Positions 1-9,897 of a stretch of 64,000 nt of DNA are shown here, one piece after another. The position numbers were made by a program, and so were the translations under genes. The notes under the pieces are model-generated. The model was not told the DNA's origin. It saw only the letters and a program-made list of their open reading frames with translations, and ran no database searches. The stretch lies in assembly GCA_022606425.2 (NCBI GenBank), contig JAHDVF020000851.1, positions 62,001-126,000 of the forward strand, in the 5' to 3' direction. This DNA comes from Lepidostoma basale. Its lineage: Eukaryota > Arthropoda > Insecta > Trichoptera > Lepidostomatidae. Position 1 is the stretch's first letter. Each line of letters starts with the position of its first letter.

Positions 1-126
1 GTATTCATAATACTTGTGCCATCGTCCATGAATTTTCCTATTTACAGCTATTTGAATATGACGGCATTTCAACTGTTTGCCCTCCTAGCATTCACATCTC
101 ACGTCCGCACTATGTTCACAGATCCC
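1..126 (+). CDS. Zdhhc3: DHHC palmitoyltransferase (ZDHHC3/7-like), internal exon, 5' part outside window
   Basis: This is the first visible coding exon of a protein S-palmitoyltransferase that adds palmitate to cysteines of client proteins, typically at the Golgi. The reading frame is open from base 1, so the exon continues upstream of the window. It encodes about 42 residues: the end of a lumenal loop with a VPSS segment, then a transmembrane helix (NMTAFQLFALLAF), then SHVRTMFTDP. The donor GTAAGT starts at 127 and the exon ends in phase 0. From memory of the family, the residues align with human ZDHHC3 (ASHCRAMLTDPGAVPKG). The DP here joins the next exon's G to form the conserved DPG motif. 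An ATG inside the exon is not a likely start, because homology extends upstream of it. Confidence 0.88.
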
Positions 127-1039
127 GTAAGTTCATTTTTAATATTAATTATTATTTCATTTTATCAATGTACTAAAAACTGTTTGCACCAAGTGATAAA
201 TATTTTAATATGGTCATCAAGGAGGTCGCTTCCAATAAAAAGTGCACATAGTGCTTGCATTTCAATCACTTTATTGTCATTTAAAAAAATATATATTTAC
301 TTTTTCCTGCTCTGCTATGTCGTGAGTATGGGTGTGTAGGGAGCAGTTGACATTAATCTTCCCTAACTGATGCAGTCTAACTAGTAAACATTGCTTTTAA
401 TAACTTTAATGTCTCTTTAATTATGATAAATACTGAAAAATGTCATCAGAAAGAACCCCTTGTAAGAATTACTTATTGTTTATGGTAAAGCAACTAAAAC
501 TTATTGTTTATGGTAAAGCAACCGTGAAATATAGGTATACATTGCCTTAATGACCTGGCTAAGAATAGTTAAGTTTGTTATTCACCACGTCAATCTAGAT
601 GCATTTCCATTTCCAATTATCCAATTCAACTGAGTGACGTTGGTTTATTGAATAATTGGATGCATGCATGACCCTCTTTAGCATCATATAATTCAAACTC
701 ATATTGCAGTCAATCAATGTGTTTGATGAAGCAATTTTATATCAATATTCTTTTAACAATCAATTGATTTTCCTCTTGGCATATTATTGTCCGTTTAGTT
801 GAATTGATATTGTAATAAATACATTTCTATCATTTCAAATTCTTTTTAATCAAATGATGGATCCGCAATTTATGAAATTGATAAAGGTAAAAAGGGCAAT
901 TGCAAAATTTTAAATTAATATTTAAAACCTACATAAAAAGTTTTTATGACTGCGTTCCTTAGGACTTTTTTTCACGTTGAAAATTTATAAATTAGTATTG
1001 GCCAATCACAGGCAACATACATTTCTGAAGGCAATAAGC
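127..1039 (+). other. Intron sequence without recognised features
   Basis: This is the first part of the 1.9-kb intron between the first two visible ZDHHC exons. It is AT-rich with no coding signal. It contains one short direct duplication (471-494 repeated at 499-522). Confidence 0.6.
471..522. repeat. 24-bp direct duplication, period 28
   Basis: The 24-base word beginning acttattgtttatgg occurs at 471-494 and identically at 499-522, separated by 4 bases. It is probably a replication-slippage or repair duplication. Confidence 0.9.
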
Positions 1040-1294
1040 ATATCGTCACCCCAGAGCAATAGTGAGAATAACCAGTGCCATCTTGACATTATAACAAGCC
1101 GTAATGTTCCTTTGATTATGGTTTGACTTGGTGGAGGCCTTGCACTTATTTGAGTCTCCTAGGGCCTAGGAGACTCAAATAAGTGCAAGGCTTCCACCAA
1201 GTCAAACCATAAACAATATCAAAGGAACATTACGGCTTGTTATAATGTCAAGATGGCACTGGTTATTCTCACTATTGCTCTGGGGTGACGATAT
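1040..1294. mobile_element. Foldback MITE, ATAT target duplication, CGTCACC ends
   Basis: A near-perfect inverted repeat occupies 1044-1290 (247 bp). It begins CGTCACCCCAGAG, ends CTCTGGGGTGACG, and is flanked by ATAT on both sides (1040-1043 and 1291-1294). The arms are about 123 bp and meet at a single-base centre around GAGTCTCCTAGG/CCTAGGAGACTC near 1151-1175. The left arm lacks 6 bases present in the right arm. There is no coding capacity. Its 7-bp terminus and 4-bp duplication match the other MITE family at 9508, 15928 and 44938, which suggests the same transposase. It sits inside the first visible ZDHHC intron. Confidence 0.9.
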
Positions 1295-1329
1295 CCCAAA
1301 ACAGTGCGACAAAAACTTATTATAAAAGA

Positions 1330-1866
1330 TCATCTCTCGAGGTTCTTCTACATTCATCGTAGCATACACGTTTGTCGATTTTTAGTTTTTCATTAATTTG
1401 GTCATGCCATACTTTCCTTGGTATTCCACAGTTTCTCTTTCCACTAACACTGCTTGTATACAACTTTTAATCATTCTTCTTTCATCAATTCGTTCCATAT
1501 GTCAAAACCATCTCAGAGATCTTTTTTAATTTTACTTATGATGTAATAATCTGCCTCATATTTCTTTCTTATTTCATCATTTGGTATTCTATAATATATC
1601 ATTTTCGCACACATTGTTCTCAGTGATCTCATTTCTATGGCATTTATCTTACTTTCATCTTTCTTTTGCCGGCTCCAAGCTTCACTTCCAAACATAAAGG
1701 TTGGCATTAGAACTCCATTATGTACTCCCATCTTTGCTTCCTATTTGCTTTCTATTTCTATTTGCAGTGATAACTTTGAGAGTGCCATTTATTTTGTTCC
1801 CAGCACTGAATCTTCTTTAAATGTTTTTCTTCATTTTTCCGTCTCTTGTAAACATGCTTCCCATAA
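1330..1866 (-). mobile_element. RTE-like LINE group A fragment (C-terminal ORF, decayed)
   Basis: The minus strand reads as the group A tail with many lesions. Recognisable parts are GSMFTRDG-like, then AVHNGVLMPTFMFGSEAWS, then INAIEMRSLRTMCAKMIYYR, and an Arg/Trp-rich GRP-x-TWHDQI-like segment. It is 5' truncated with no reverse-transcriptase core and lies in an intron antisense to ZDHHC. Confidence 0.8.
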
Positions 1867-2030
1867 ATAAATTCGTAAAGCTAATTAGACTTATAAAATT
1901 CAAATTTGGAATAAATAAATGTTTGTGATATTGTGTTGTTACATATATTTGGTGTTGTTTAAGATGTGTTGAATGTTCTTTACAATGAATTGTTTTTATG
2001 GAGAACTATAATATTTTTAATGTATTTCAG

Positions 2031-2252
2031 GGGGCGGTACCGAAGGGTACAGCGACTCAGGAGATCCTGAAATTCATTCGGTTTAAGGAGGGGCAGGTGG
2101 TGTTCAAGTGCCCCAAATGCTGCAGTCTAAAGCCCGATCGTGCGCACCACTGCTCTGTATGCCAGCGCTGCATCCGCAAGATGGACCACCACTGTCCTTG
2201 GGTCAACAACTGCGTTGGAGAGAACAATCAAAAATATTTTGTACTCTTTACT
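2031..2252 (+). CDS. Zdhhc3: ZDHHC3/7-like palmitoyltransferase, DHHC catalytic exon
   Basis: This exon carries the catalytic DHHC cysteine-rich domain in 74 codons. The acceptor TTTCAG ends at 2030 and the donor GTGAGT starts at 2253; both junctions are phase 0. It opens with [12 protein letters not shown]. The zinc-binding run [18 protein letters not shown] and the active-site DHHC (in [17 protein letters not shown]) follow, ending in QKYFVLFT. All expected Cys and His residues of the two zinc sites and the DHHC cysteine are present, so the enzyme should be active. The match to ZDHHC3/7 is nearly residue for residue. The frame continues past the donor for about 14 codons before a stop, but that extension has no family similarity and is intron. 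Confidence 0.95.
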
Positions 2253-2345
2253 GTGAGTTTTGTTTCATGTTTATACCGTAGCTTCAGTTTGTAGAAAATC
2301 GTGTTCATAAAATCTATAGACAGTTAGTGTTTTAAACTAAAAAGG

Positions 2346-3165
2346 ATATTTGACAATTCCTTCCTTCTCCAACCGACTCTATCGCATGCCTGATGCCTAA
2401 AATCATCCCAAGTGAGGCCTGCTGCTTTAACCTCGTCCTGCAGGGCTCTTCTCCAGGTGGCTCTAGGTCTGCCTCTCTTCCTCATAGGGGACCAGTCTAG
2501 TGGGCCCTGAGCGATGCTGGGTTCCGTCTCAGAGTGTCACCGATTCACAGCCATTTGCGTCTAGCGACTCTAATTAGCTTTTCGCCTGCCATGTCCAGAG
2601 AATGGCATTTGACACTGTTTGGGGACAATAGATCTTGAGCGAAGTTACCTATTTATAAACACCTGGAGTTTTCCAATAACTTCTGCGGTAGATTTCCAAG
2701 TATCACATCCGTACAGCAGTACGCTTTTAACGCTACTGCTGAATATTTAGAGCTTGAGCTTGCTTGAAATGATACTAGAACGCCATACAGGGTGAAGCAT
2801 TGCGAAAGCTCCCCTGGCCTTGTTGAGTCTGCTGGCTACATCTTCCTCCGTATCTCCTGAGCCTGCTACCATACTACCAAGGTAGCAAAAGCTGGTCGTG
2901 CTCACAAGGGGGACACCGTGGAGCAAGATTGCGGTGGAGTCATTTGTTGACATAGGCCTACTCATAGGTCTACTGTCTTGGACATGTTGATTTTGAGACC
3001 CACTTTTGCCGCTTCCTCGTGAAGTCTACACAGTTTCAGCTCTGTATCCACCCGGTTTCCACATCCACAACACCAGCTGCTTCGAAAACCATCCTGTTCC
3101 TCTCGCATACCGCCTTCGAGTGCACTAGTCATTCTTCTCAGTATGATAATATTATCGATAATCAG
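2346..3165 (-). mobile_element. RTE-like LINE group F, internally deleted reverse transcriptase
   Basis: The minus strand encodes pieces of an RTE-like endonuclease-reverse transcriptase. It starts with RMTSALEGGMREEQDGFRSS (start of the RT fingers). It jumps directly to ELKLCRLHEEAAKVGLKINMSKT (palm end), then VPLVSTTSFCYLGSMVAGSGDTEEDVASRLNKARGAF. It ends with the C-terminal GRPRATWRR and AGLTWDDFRHQACDRVGWRR tail near 2350-2480. The catalytic YxDD region is missing between the GFR and CRLHEEA segments. Stops and frameshifts occur. It lies inside the second visible ZDHHC intron. Confidence 0.88.
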
Positions 3166-4063
3166 CAAATTAGGAAAATGTTTACAAGAGACGGAAAAAT
3201 TAAGAAAGACATTGAATGAAGGGTTGGTGCTAAGAACAAAATAAAAACTAATTAACTAACTAACCATCACGCCGTCTCCGCGAAGGGGTAGGCAGAAAGA
3301 ATGGACTGCCACTTTTCTTTCTCCACATATTTCTCTCGATTTCTCAACATTCATACATCGTGTCATGCACGCGCGTCGATTTCTCTGACTCCTCATGTGG
3401 CCGACATAGAATATATGATTTATTTGATCATGCCACGTTTTCCTCGGTCTTCCTCTATTTCTGGTTCCATTTACATCATTAACATATAATTTTTTTACCA
3501 TTCTTTCTTCATTCATTCTTTCCATATGTCCAAACCATCTTAATGATCCTTTCATTATTTTGTTCATGACACCATCATTCGCACCGCATAACAAAATAAA
3601 TGGTGCACATAAAGTCATCATTGCAAATTGAAATATATCCACTGAAGCAAATATGGCAGTACGTAATTGAATTCTAGTGCCAACTCTTATCCATGTAAGT
3701 GAAACTTGGAACTGACAGAATAAGTATGAAAGTAGGATAAATGGCATAGAAAAGATATCACTGTAAGAATGGGTGCGAAAATTGGAAATGATGGAATACC
3801 GAACGACAAAATAAAAAAGGAATGTGAGACGGATGATTGCATCCAAGAGAAATTAAAAAAGGATCACGTGGATGGTTTGGACATATGGAACAAATGGATG
3901 TAGAAGAATGGTTAAAAAGTTGTATACAAACAGTGTGAATGGAAAAATGGGGCCAAGGACAGCCGAGGAAGATAGGACATGACCGAATTATTCAATTACT
4001 AAAAGGCGGCCATGTTCGAATTCGGAACAATCTAAACAGTCTACGCAGAAGAGCAATATGATA
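3160..4063 (+). mobile_element. Group A LINE fragment, split by a nested copy
   Basis: The plus-strand group A copy begins with KMFTRDGKIKKDIE at about 3174. It is interrupted at 3246-3589 and resumes at 3590 with NKINGAHKVIIAN-like sequence. It continues through a decayed SEAWNWQ, a frame-shifted MRSLRRM region and a WFGHMEQMD-like segment to about 4063. Several frameshifts make it non-functional. Confidence 0.82.
3235..3600 (-). mobile_element. Nested group A LINE insertion with 11-bp target duplication
   Basis: This is a 5'-truncated antisense group A copy at 3246-3589. Its tail on the + strand reads aactaattaactaactaacc and is followed by the conserved 3' end atcacgccgtctccgcgaag. The direct repeat aacaaaataaa flanks it at 3235-3245 and 3590-3600, and removing the insert restores a continuous older group A copy. 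On the minus strand it encodes VMNKIMKGSLRWFGHMERMN, then RMVKKLYVNDVNGTRNRGRP and TWHDQINHI. Confidence 0.92.
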
Positions 4064-4677
4064 TACAGTAGAATGTTTTTATCCTAACTAATTGGGACTA
4101 GAGGTGTTCCGGATAATCAAATCTCCTCTAATTCTTTTAGCAAAATAGGTGTAAATCGTTTTTTTTTCCTCGACTCATTTATTGATTATGAAATTACAAA
4201 TTTTACTGCAAAAACAAGCATGTATGTAGTACATGCACATAAAATGGCTAACATTACTCTACAGTACTAGAAAAATAATCAGAGTTTTTTTATTTATTTT
4301 TTTACAAGATTTCCTCATCTTGTTTTTGTAACTAAATCGCGGATTCGTTTTAATAAATGCAATTGAGTTGACCTGCTTTCCTCTTGCTCTTCAAACCATG
4401 ATAGCGCAGTTTCTTATGCTGTAAAGGCTTCTCTATGACTGATTCATTCTCCTTCATCATCCTCAATTGAGCTTTCATCATCGTCTTGATCCCCACTCTC
4501 TTTTTGTACCAGAGAAACAATTTCATCATCGTTCAACCCACACCCAATGTTGTGTAAATGTGGTGGGGTAAGCTTAGTCATGTGTAGGTCACAGTACAGA
4601 ACGCCTTATCATCTCGGCTTGTCCGGATAATTGACGTTGCGGTCAATTGACGTCCGGTTAAACGACGTTCTACTGTA
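4064..4677 (-). mobile_element. Tigger/pogo-type DNA transposon remnant
   Basis: The element spans 4066-4675. It starts CAGTAGAATG, ends GTTCTACTG, and is flanked by TA on both sides. Both ends carry the pogo/Tigger-style TTGGGAC / TCCGGATAAT words. On the minus strand at 4444-4575 an intact stretch reads LPHHIYTTLGVGLNDDEIVS, then LVQKESGDQDDDESSIEDDE, then GE and stop. This is the acidic C-terminus typical of Tigger-like transposases. The DDE core and DNA-binding domain are gone, so the copy is non-autonomous. It inserted immediately after the end of the plus-strand group A copy. Confidence 0.85.
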
Positions 4678-5123
4678 CTTAGTAATATAATAATTTACTT
4701 AGGAAATTGAAAAAACTTTGTTTATTATCCACAAAATATTTTAAAAAAATATTACAATACAATTAACAATAGCAATAAATTTAAAAACTTTTGAAATCCT
4801 CAAGTTGGTGAAATTGGGTGAAAACATAATTCAGATTCCTCCTTTTACTCCTTTCTCCTTAAATACTTTGTCTACTTTTAGTCTCCCAAGCTCCCATTCC
4901 CAATCATATGCAAATTAATCTCTATATAAATTATGTCTTTTCAAAACTTATAAATAATATTATTGTTTAATATTATTTATTAGTTCTTACTGATAAAAAA
5001 TGATTATTAGTACTTATAACAATTAGCCCAGGTTAATTTTTAAATTTAAATTATTGTATCGAATTTTAAATGCGTTTTTTTATATTAGTCTTTCTTTGTT
5101 TAGTTTTTATTATATATTTACAC

Positions 5124-5153
5124 CTGAGATGGAGGTATCCTCTGAAACATGTC
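5124..5153 (+). ncRNA. Degenerate hammerhead-ribozyme-like core (solo)
   Basis: The layout is CTGAGA, t, GGAGG-tat-CCTC stem II, GAAA, CATG, TC. One base of the usual CTGANGA is missing. It is related to copies at 51438-51469 and 54634-54716 (shared ggaggt...gaaacatgt). It lies in a ZDHHC intron. Confidence 0.45.
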
Positions 5154-5649
5154 GTGTTTTTTTTAAATTTGTAGATAATAAACAAAGTTTTTTTCAATTT
5201 ACTAAGTATATTACTATGGAATTCCACAGTGTTAATGCTTTAGCTTTCAATAAGTTAGTATAATAATTTGTAAATAATTCTTAAACAATGTTTTTTTTCA
5301 GAAACACTTTATTTTGGAATCTTTAAGTACCTTTCTGTTTTATATATGTATAATGTCATTTAGTATTCATTATCCATGTAAGCATTGTATAAATAAATAG
5401 TCGTACAATTCTGAAACTTGTTGCAGGTAATACTTTCCAGTATTTTGGGGTTTATCCCTTAGTTATTGTCAATAACGTAGTAACCCACATCAATTAGCTT
5501 AATTACAGTATTGTGTTCCTTTAACTCGTGTATATAAACAACAACGCACTTGATTTTCGCTAATGCTTTAGAAACGTGAAACATGTCGTTCCCATAAAAT
5601 ATAATATAACTTCGATAATTATTATTACAATATACCAATTATGTTGCAG

Positions 5650-5862
5650 TTTTACATTGCCATAATGTCAATCCACGCCTTGGTATTGGCCGCCCTGCAG
5701 TTGGCGACCTGTGTTAAGTTGGAGTGGAAAGAGTGCTCCATGGTCTCACCTACAGCAACTATGGCATTCCTCATTGTACTGATCATCGAGGCCTTTGTAT
5801 TCGCCATTTTTACTGTTGCCATGCTGGGAACGCAATTACAAGCCATCTGGACTGATGAAACT
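5650..5862 (+). CDS. Zdhhc3: ZDHHC3/7-like palmitoyltransferase, transmembrane 3-4 exon
   Basis: This exon has 71 codons. The acceptor TTGCAG ends at 5649 and the donor GTAAGT starts at 5863, both phase 0. It encodes the last two membrane helices: FYIAIMSIHALVLAALQLAT, then a lumenal loop with two cysteines (VKLEWKECSMVSPT), then a helix around MAFLIVLIIEAFVFAIFTVA. It ends in MLGTQLQAIWTDET. The terminal TDET is the start of the conserved TTxE-type motif, which is completed by the next exon. The loop matches the human ZDHHC3 loop (EEDWTKCSSFSPP) in spacing and cysteine position. Confidence 0.93.
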
Positions 5863-5997
5863 GTAAGTTAAAATAATATTATTTAATTTATGGTTTACAG
5901 GACAAAATGTTAGGCTACAGATATAATGGGCTTCAAATTAAAAATGGATAAGGAAAAATAATGTCTTCACTGACAATTTTTTTTTAAACTAAATAAT

Positions 5998-6605
5998 TAA
6001 CCATCACCTCGTCTCTTTGAAGGGATAGGCAGAAAGAATGTACCACTACACTGTTCTTTCCTAACGTACTTTTCTTGCTTTCTCTACATTCATACATGTC
6101 ATGCATGCATGTCGATTTCTCTGACTCCTCACGTGGCTAATATTTAATATTTCTTAGATTTGATTGTGTCATGTTGTAATAATATAATGTAATAATAATA
6201 ATAATAATGTAATAATAATAATAATAATAAATTGGATAATTTATAGAGCGCCATTTTTATGAATTAATCATCTCAAGGATGCTGAATCTTCAGTATCATT
6301 GTTCTTCCTATTTTTCTTGTACTGTTTACATTGTTAATATATGTTTTCTTTACCATTTGTTCATCATTCATTATTTCTGAACCATCTTAGAGACCCTTTC
6401 ATTATTTTGTTTAAAAAATTTTTCATTCACACAGCATTCACTTCTATATAATATTTGTATTTGACACTCTATCATACACAGATTTATCACACATTAGTCT
6501 AAGAGATTGCATTTCTTCTATTTTCATCCTTCTTTTCATCATGCTTTGCTTCCATACATAAGGGTCGGATAAGAATGTATTTGTGCACTGCCATTTTCAA
6601 TTAAT
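5998..6605 (-). mobile_element. Group A LINE fragment with an internal insertion
   Basis: This is an antisense group A copy in the last ZDHHC intron. It has the 3' end accatcacctcgtctctttg near 6000, the SQRNRHACMT-like region, and then, after an insertion at about 6176-6300, the rest of the element to about 6600 (KGSLRWFxxxE, SEMQSLRLMCDKS-like). It is strongly decayed. Confidence 0.78.
6176..6300 (-). mobile_element. (TAA)n-tailed retroelement 3' end nested in group A
   Basis: A (TAA)n tract at about 6178-6228 is followed by aattggataatttatagagc and gccatttttatgaattaatc. The same order recurs at 58205-58292 (taatttatagcgccgttttc). On the minus strand this is the 3' end of an element with a (TTA)n tail. 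It splits the group A copy between its TCATGTT and CTTCCTATTT words. Confidence 0.7.
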
Positions 6606-6672
6606 TTGAATAATTTGGAAGCCTAATACGTATATCGGTTTGTTATATCGGTATTGTTAAATATATTTGCAG

Positions 6673-6852
6673 GGTATCGAGCAATTGAAGAAAGAAGAAG
6701 CGAAATGGCAGCGTCAGTCGCATCTGAAGAGCATCCAGTCAGTGTTTGGCCGCTTCGCCCTGGGATGGTTCTCCCCCTTCACTAAGCCTTCCATTCCGCC
6801 ACACACATTTGGCTTCCCCAGCTATGGCTATGATAATCTTCAAAATGTATGA
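6673..6852 (+). CDS. Zdhhc3: ZDHHC3/7-like palmitoyltransferase, last coding exon
   Basis: This exon encodes 59 codons plus a TGA stop. The acceptor TTTGCAG ends at 6672. It encodes the cytosolic tail: GIEQLKKEEAKWQRQSHLKS, then QSVFGRFALGWFSPFTKP, then a short insect-specific end (SYGYDNLQNV). GIEQLKKEE and the FG...LGWxSPF segment are hallmarks of ZDHHC3/7. The final valine resembles the PDZ ligand at the end of mammalian ZDHHC3, though that is inference. The four visible exons total 741 nt in one continuous frame (246 aa). A weak first poly(A) signal AATAAA lies at 7004-7009. Later signals are also possible in the AT-rich DNA, so the 3' end is not fixed. Confidence 0.92.
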   Translation, partial: GIEQLKKEEAKWQRQSHLKSIQSVFGRFALGWFSPFTKPSIPPHTFGFPSYGYDNLQNV

Positions 6853-9503
6853 AAGTTCAAATTTTTAACTATATAATATATCTATTTTTTGTTAGCGATA
6901 ATACTCTGAAACTAAATGAGTCAAAATACAATAAAACCTCTATTTTACATTTTCAACAGACAAATAAGTACATAATTGTAAAATCAAGGCAACTATAGAA
7001 ATGAATAAATGCAAATAAAATAAAATTACACACTTGTGATGCAATTTCATCGCTTTCCTTGAATATTTTATACTTGTTGAATATTTTATTAAATTATTAT
7101 CAAGGAAATAGGAATATTTATGACCATATATTTTTATATATTAAAAGTTACAAATTTGTAATATCATTACTAGATTCACTTAGATAATATTGACAGCCGA
7201 AATATTGTTCAAACATGAAGTTATATAAGATAATTGTCATTTAAAAAAAAAAATTAATAATACTGTATAATATGTCTTTTCCAATTTAGCTACAAATGGA
7301 ATGGCTGTATATATAGTATTTTTTAAATGTTCTTTACATACTTTGGTTTTCAAAATTTTTATTAAAACTGGTATTGAAAGGAATACATGTTTTATAAAAA
7401 ATACAAAGACCTCAATGGCAAGGAAAGCAAAATCGGGGTTTTACTGTATTCGTTATCAACCTTTCAGAACTACTCGTAATTCTGCAAAAATTCTTAATTC
7501 TTCTATCTTCAGAATCTCAATCTGTTGCTTAAAAGTTATGATTTTTAAAAGTGATGATTTCCTTTTGCATAATTCGTCATCTAGATTATTTTGTAGGGCT
7601 TGTTTTATAAACGATCCATCAAATATCTTTAATAATGATAAAGTATTTATAAATCTTATTCCTTCTTGGTAAGTATTGCTTATGTTATGACAATTTTTTT
7701 TAAATCTGTCATGATGGTATCGTTCTAACGCGAATGTTTAATAATTAAATTACAGCCATATGAACATGAATCCTAAATTTCTAAAAAAAGCTTAGACTAA
7801 ATACGACTGACCATCTTTCACCTTACTGTAAATCTTTACCAAGTGTGTGTTAATGTATAAATTGTATGTTGATATGTGTATATAATTTTTGTAAAGTAAC
7901 GATGGATTGTTATAAAAGTTGCCCTCTGTACTGTAAGCCTGTTATTCTGAACAAAACACTTTTTTGATCCCTGGAGGTAAACTATAGTAACTCTTTTTTA
8001 TATCATGTTAGTTTTTCAATATTCTTAATTTTAAAAAAATAGTGTTTATGCATAATTGCCAACATTGGCGTTCTCAAATCAGATTTTTGAATATTTGATT
8101 ATGCCAATGTGGGGGTGCCGGCTTAGTGTTAATAATACATATTATAAAAACAAACCATATGTATAATTCTTTTAAATATTGTAATTGAAGGGATAAATTA
8201 ATACTAAGTTCACAAATATTTTTACAATACACAGTTTATTCACTAAATATCTATTTTTATAACAGTTATAAACCATGCAGGGTGTGGTTTGTATGCACCA
8301 TTCTAATATATAGTACGTACTAAGACTCATTTTGTTTTGACACTTTGTAATTTGTCACATTTTCCTAGATAATGTTTACAGTTAGTACTATTTATTTATA
8401 GATAAAAATAATAGACAAGATTTTCCGCCTATTGTCCTTGCTGTCTTTGATTATATTATTATCTATTTTATATTTGTTACAATATATCTTGCGTAATAAT
8501 TTATGAATTCTTTAATATATATTGTATATTAATATATTCAGATGGTTTAATGACAGACTGAACTTGTATTTGGATTCATAATGATTCCTTACTCTTTATT
8601 TAGTGTGAAACATTCCATTACTATGTATTCTAAATAACATGTATTTAATATTTATAAAAAGATTTCAGATCCAAAGATATAATTTTAAAATATTTTTAGA
8701 GTGTACTAATAAACATATATTCTGCAATTGTTGGTTTCTTATAAAAAAAACTTGTATGATTTAATAATTTTCTTTCTCATTTTTTTTTCACTGTAATTTT
8801 TTTATTTCATACAAATGAAAATATCTGTTTTCTAGCATTTTGTTCTTAGTCTATCAAATATAAACAATTAGAAAACATTATAATCTACTTATTACCACAT
8901 CTTAAATTTTTATATGTTTTCTCATAAGATGGGCAAGTCTACAGATTCTTTATAACTATAACTAAGAAAAGAGGTTTTTTAAAAACAAATCAAAAGAAAC
9001 TATCTCATAATTTGTACAATAGTATTATTAAAAAGTACCACAAATATAAGAACAGTTTATTTTTGATCGGTTTTGATTTTACAATTATAATTTTTTTTAG
9101 GAATACGTTTTGAAATGTATAGTCATCAGTATATAAAAGTACTTAAAATGATCGAGGTCAAGTTATGTTTATTTATAAATATATTTTTTGGTGTTTATAG
9201 TATGATTTATCTCATGTTTAGTATTATTATGGTTTATTCTGATATCGCTGATTTGAATTTTCTTGAATTCTTACGAAAGAAACTTGATATTCTTATGAAA
9301 ATTTTCATTTAAGACAAAATAATTTTTTATAATTGTTACTAAATAAGTCTTACTGATTTGTCATTTTTCAATATGATGTACATAGAATATACATATATTT
9401 TTCAAAATAATGTAATATGTATTTTGTTTGCAGTATCTGTATATATTGTAGGTAATTTGTTATCACTTCGAAGTAGATATCATTTCAAAATATTTTAGTT
9501 TTA
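6853..9503. other. AT-rich intergenic / 3' UTR stretch
   Basis: The sequence is strongly AT-rich. It may include the ZDHHC 3' UTR, since several AATAAA and ATTAAA words are present. Open frames such as 7301-7672 have AT-driven composition and no recognisable domain. I see no gene or repeat that I can name. Confidence 0.5.
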
Positions 9504-9897
9504 ATATCGTCACCTGAGAGTAAGAAGGTTCCAACTGACAAAAGTAAAAAGCTGAGAAAAATGAAGTCAAAGTTTTGTTGGTTTCGGGTGTGTATCTTGG
9601 AATAAAAGGGTTTCATTCCAATTTCCTGAGATTTTTTTTACCAAGAAACATGTAAATGTTGTCTGGCAACAGTTGGAATAATAAAGTTCTAAGTTTAAAT
9701 GAATCCTTCTTCAGTGAATCGTGTATTTTGAATGATCAGATGGAACTTGATTCTTTTCATAACATCAAAATGACGATACTATTACATGTTTTTTTTTATT
9801 GTACGTATAGATAAGGTTAGTAAGAACCCTTTTCACGAAAAAAAGCCAAATGTCAAATTTTGTTAGTTGGGACCCTCTTACTCTCAGGTGACGATAT
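9504..9897. mobile_element. MITE family M1, copy 1
   Basis: The element at 9508-9893 (386 bp) begins CGTCACCTGAGAGTAAGAAG and ends CTTACTCTCAGGTGACG, with imperfect inverted repeats of about 36 bp. ATAT flanks it at 9504-9507 and 9894-9897. It is non-coding. The copy at 15928 is about the same length and very similar throughout. Confidence 0.93.

Noticed and set aside
127..339. Read-through extension of the first visible ZDHHC exon
   Set aside because: A good GTAAGT donor ends the exon at the expected DP|G junction, and the extension has no homology.
7301..7672. 123-codon open frame in the AT-rich stretch
   Set aside because: The composition is that of the AT-rich background, with no domain, signal peptide or codon bias.
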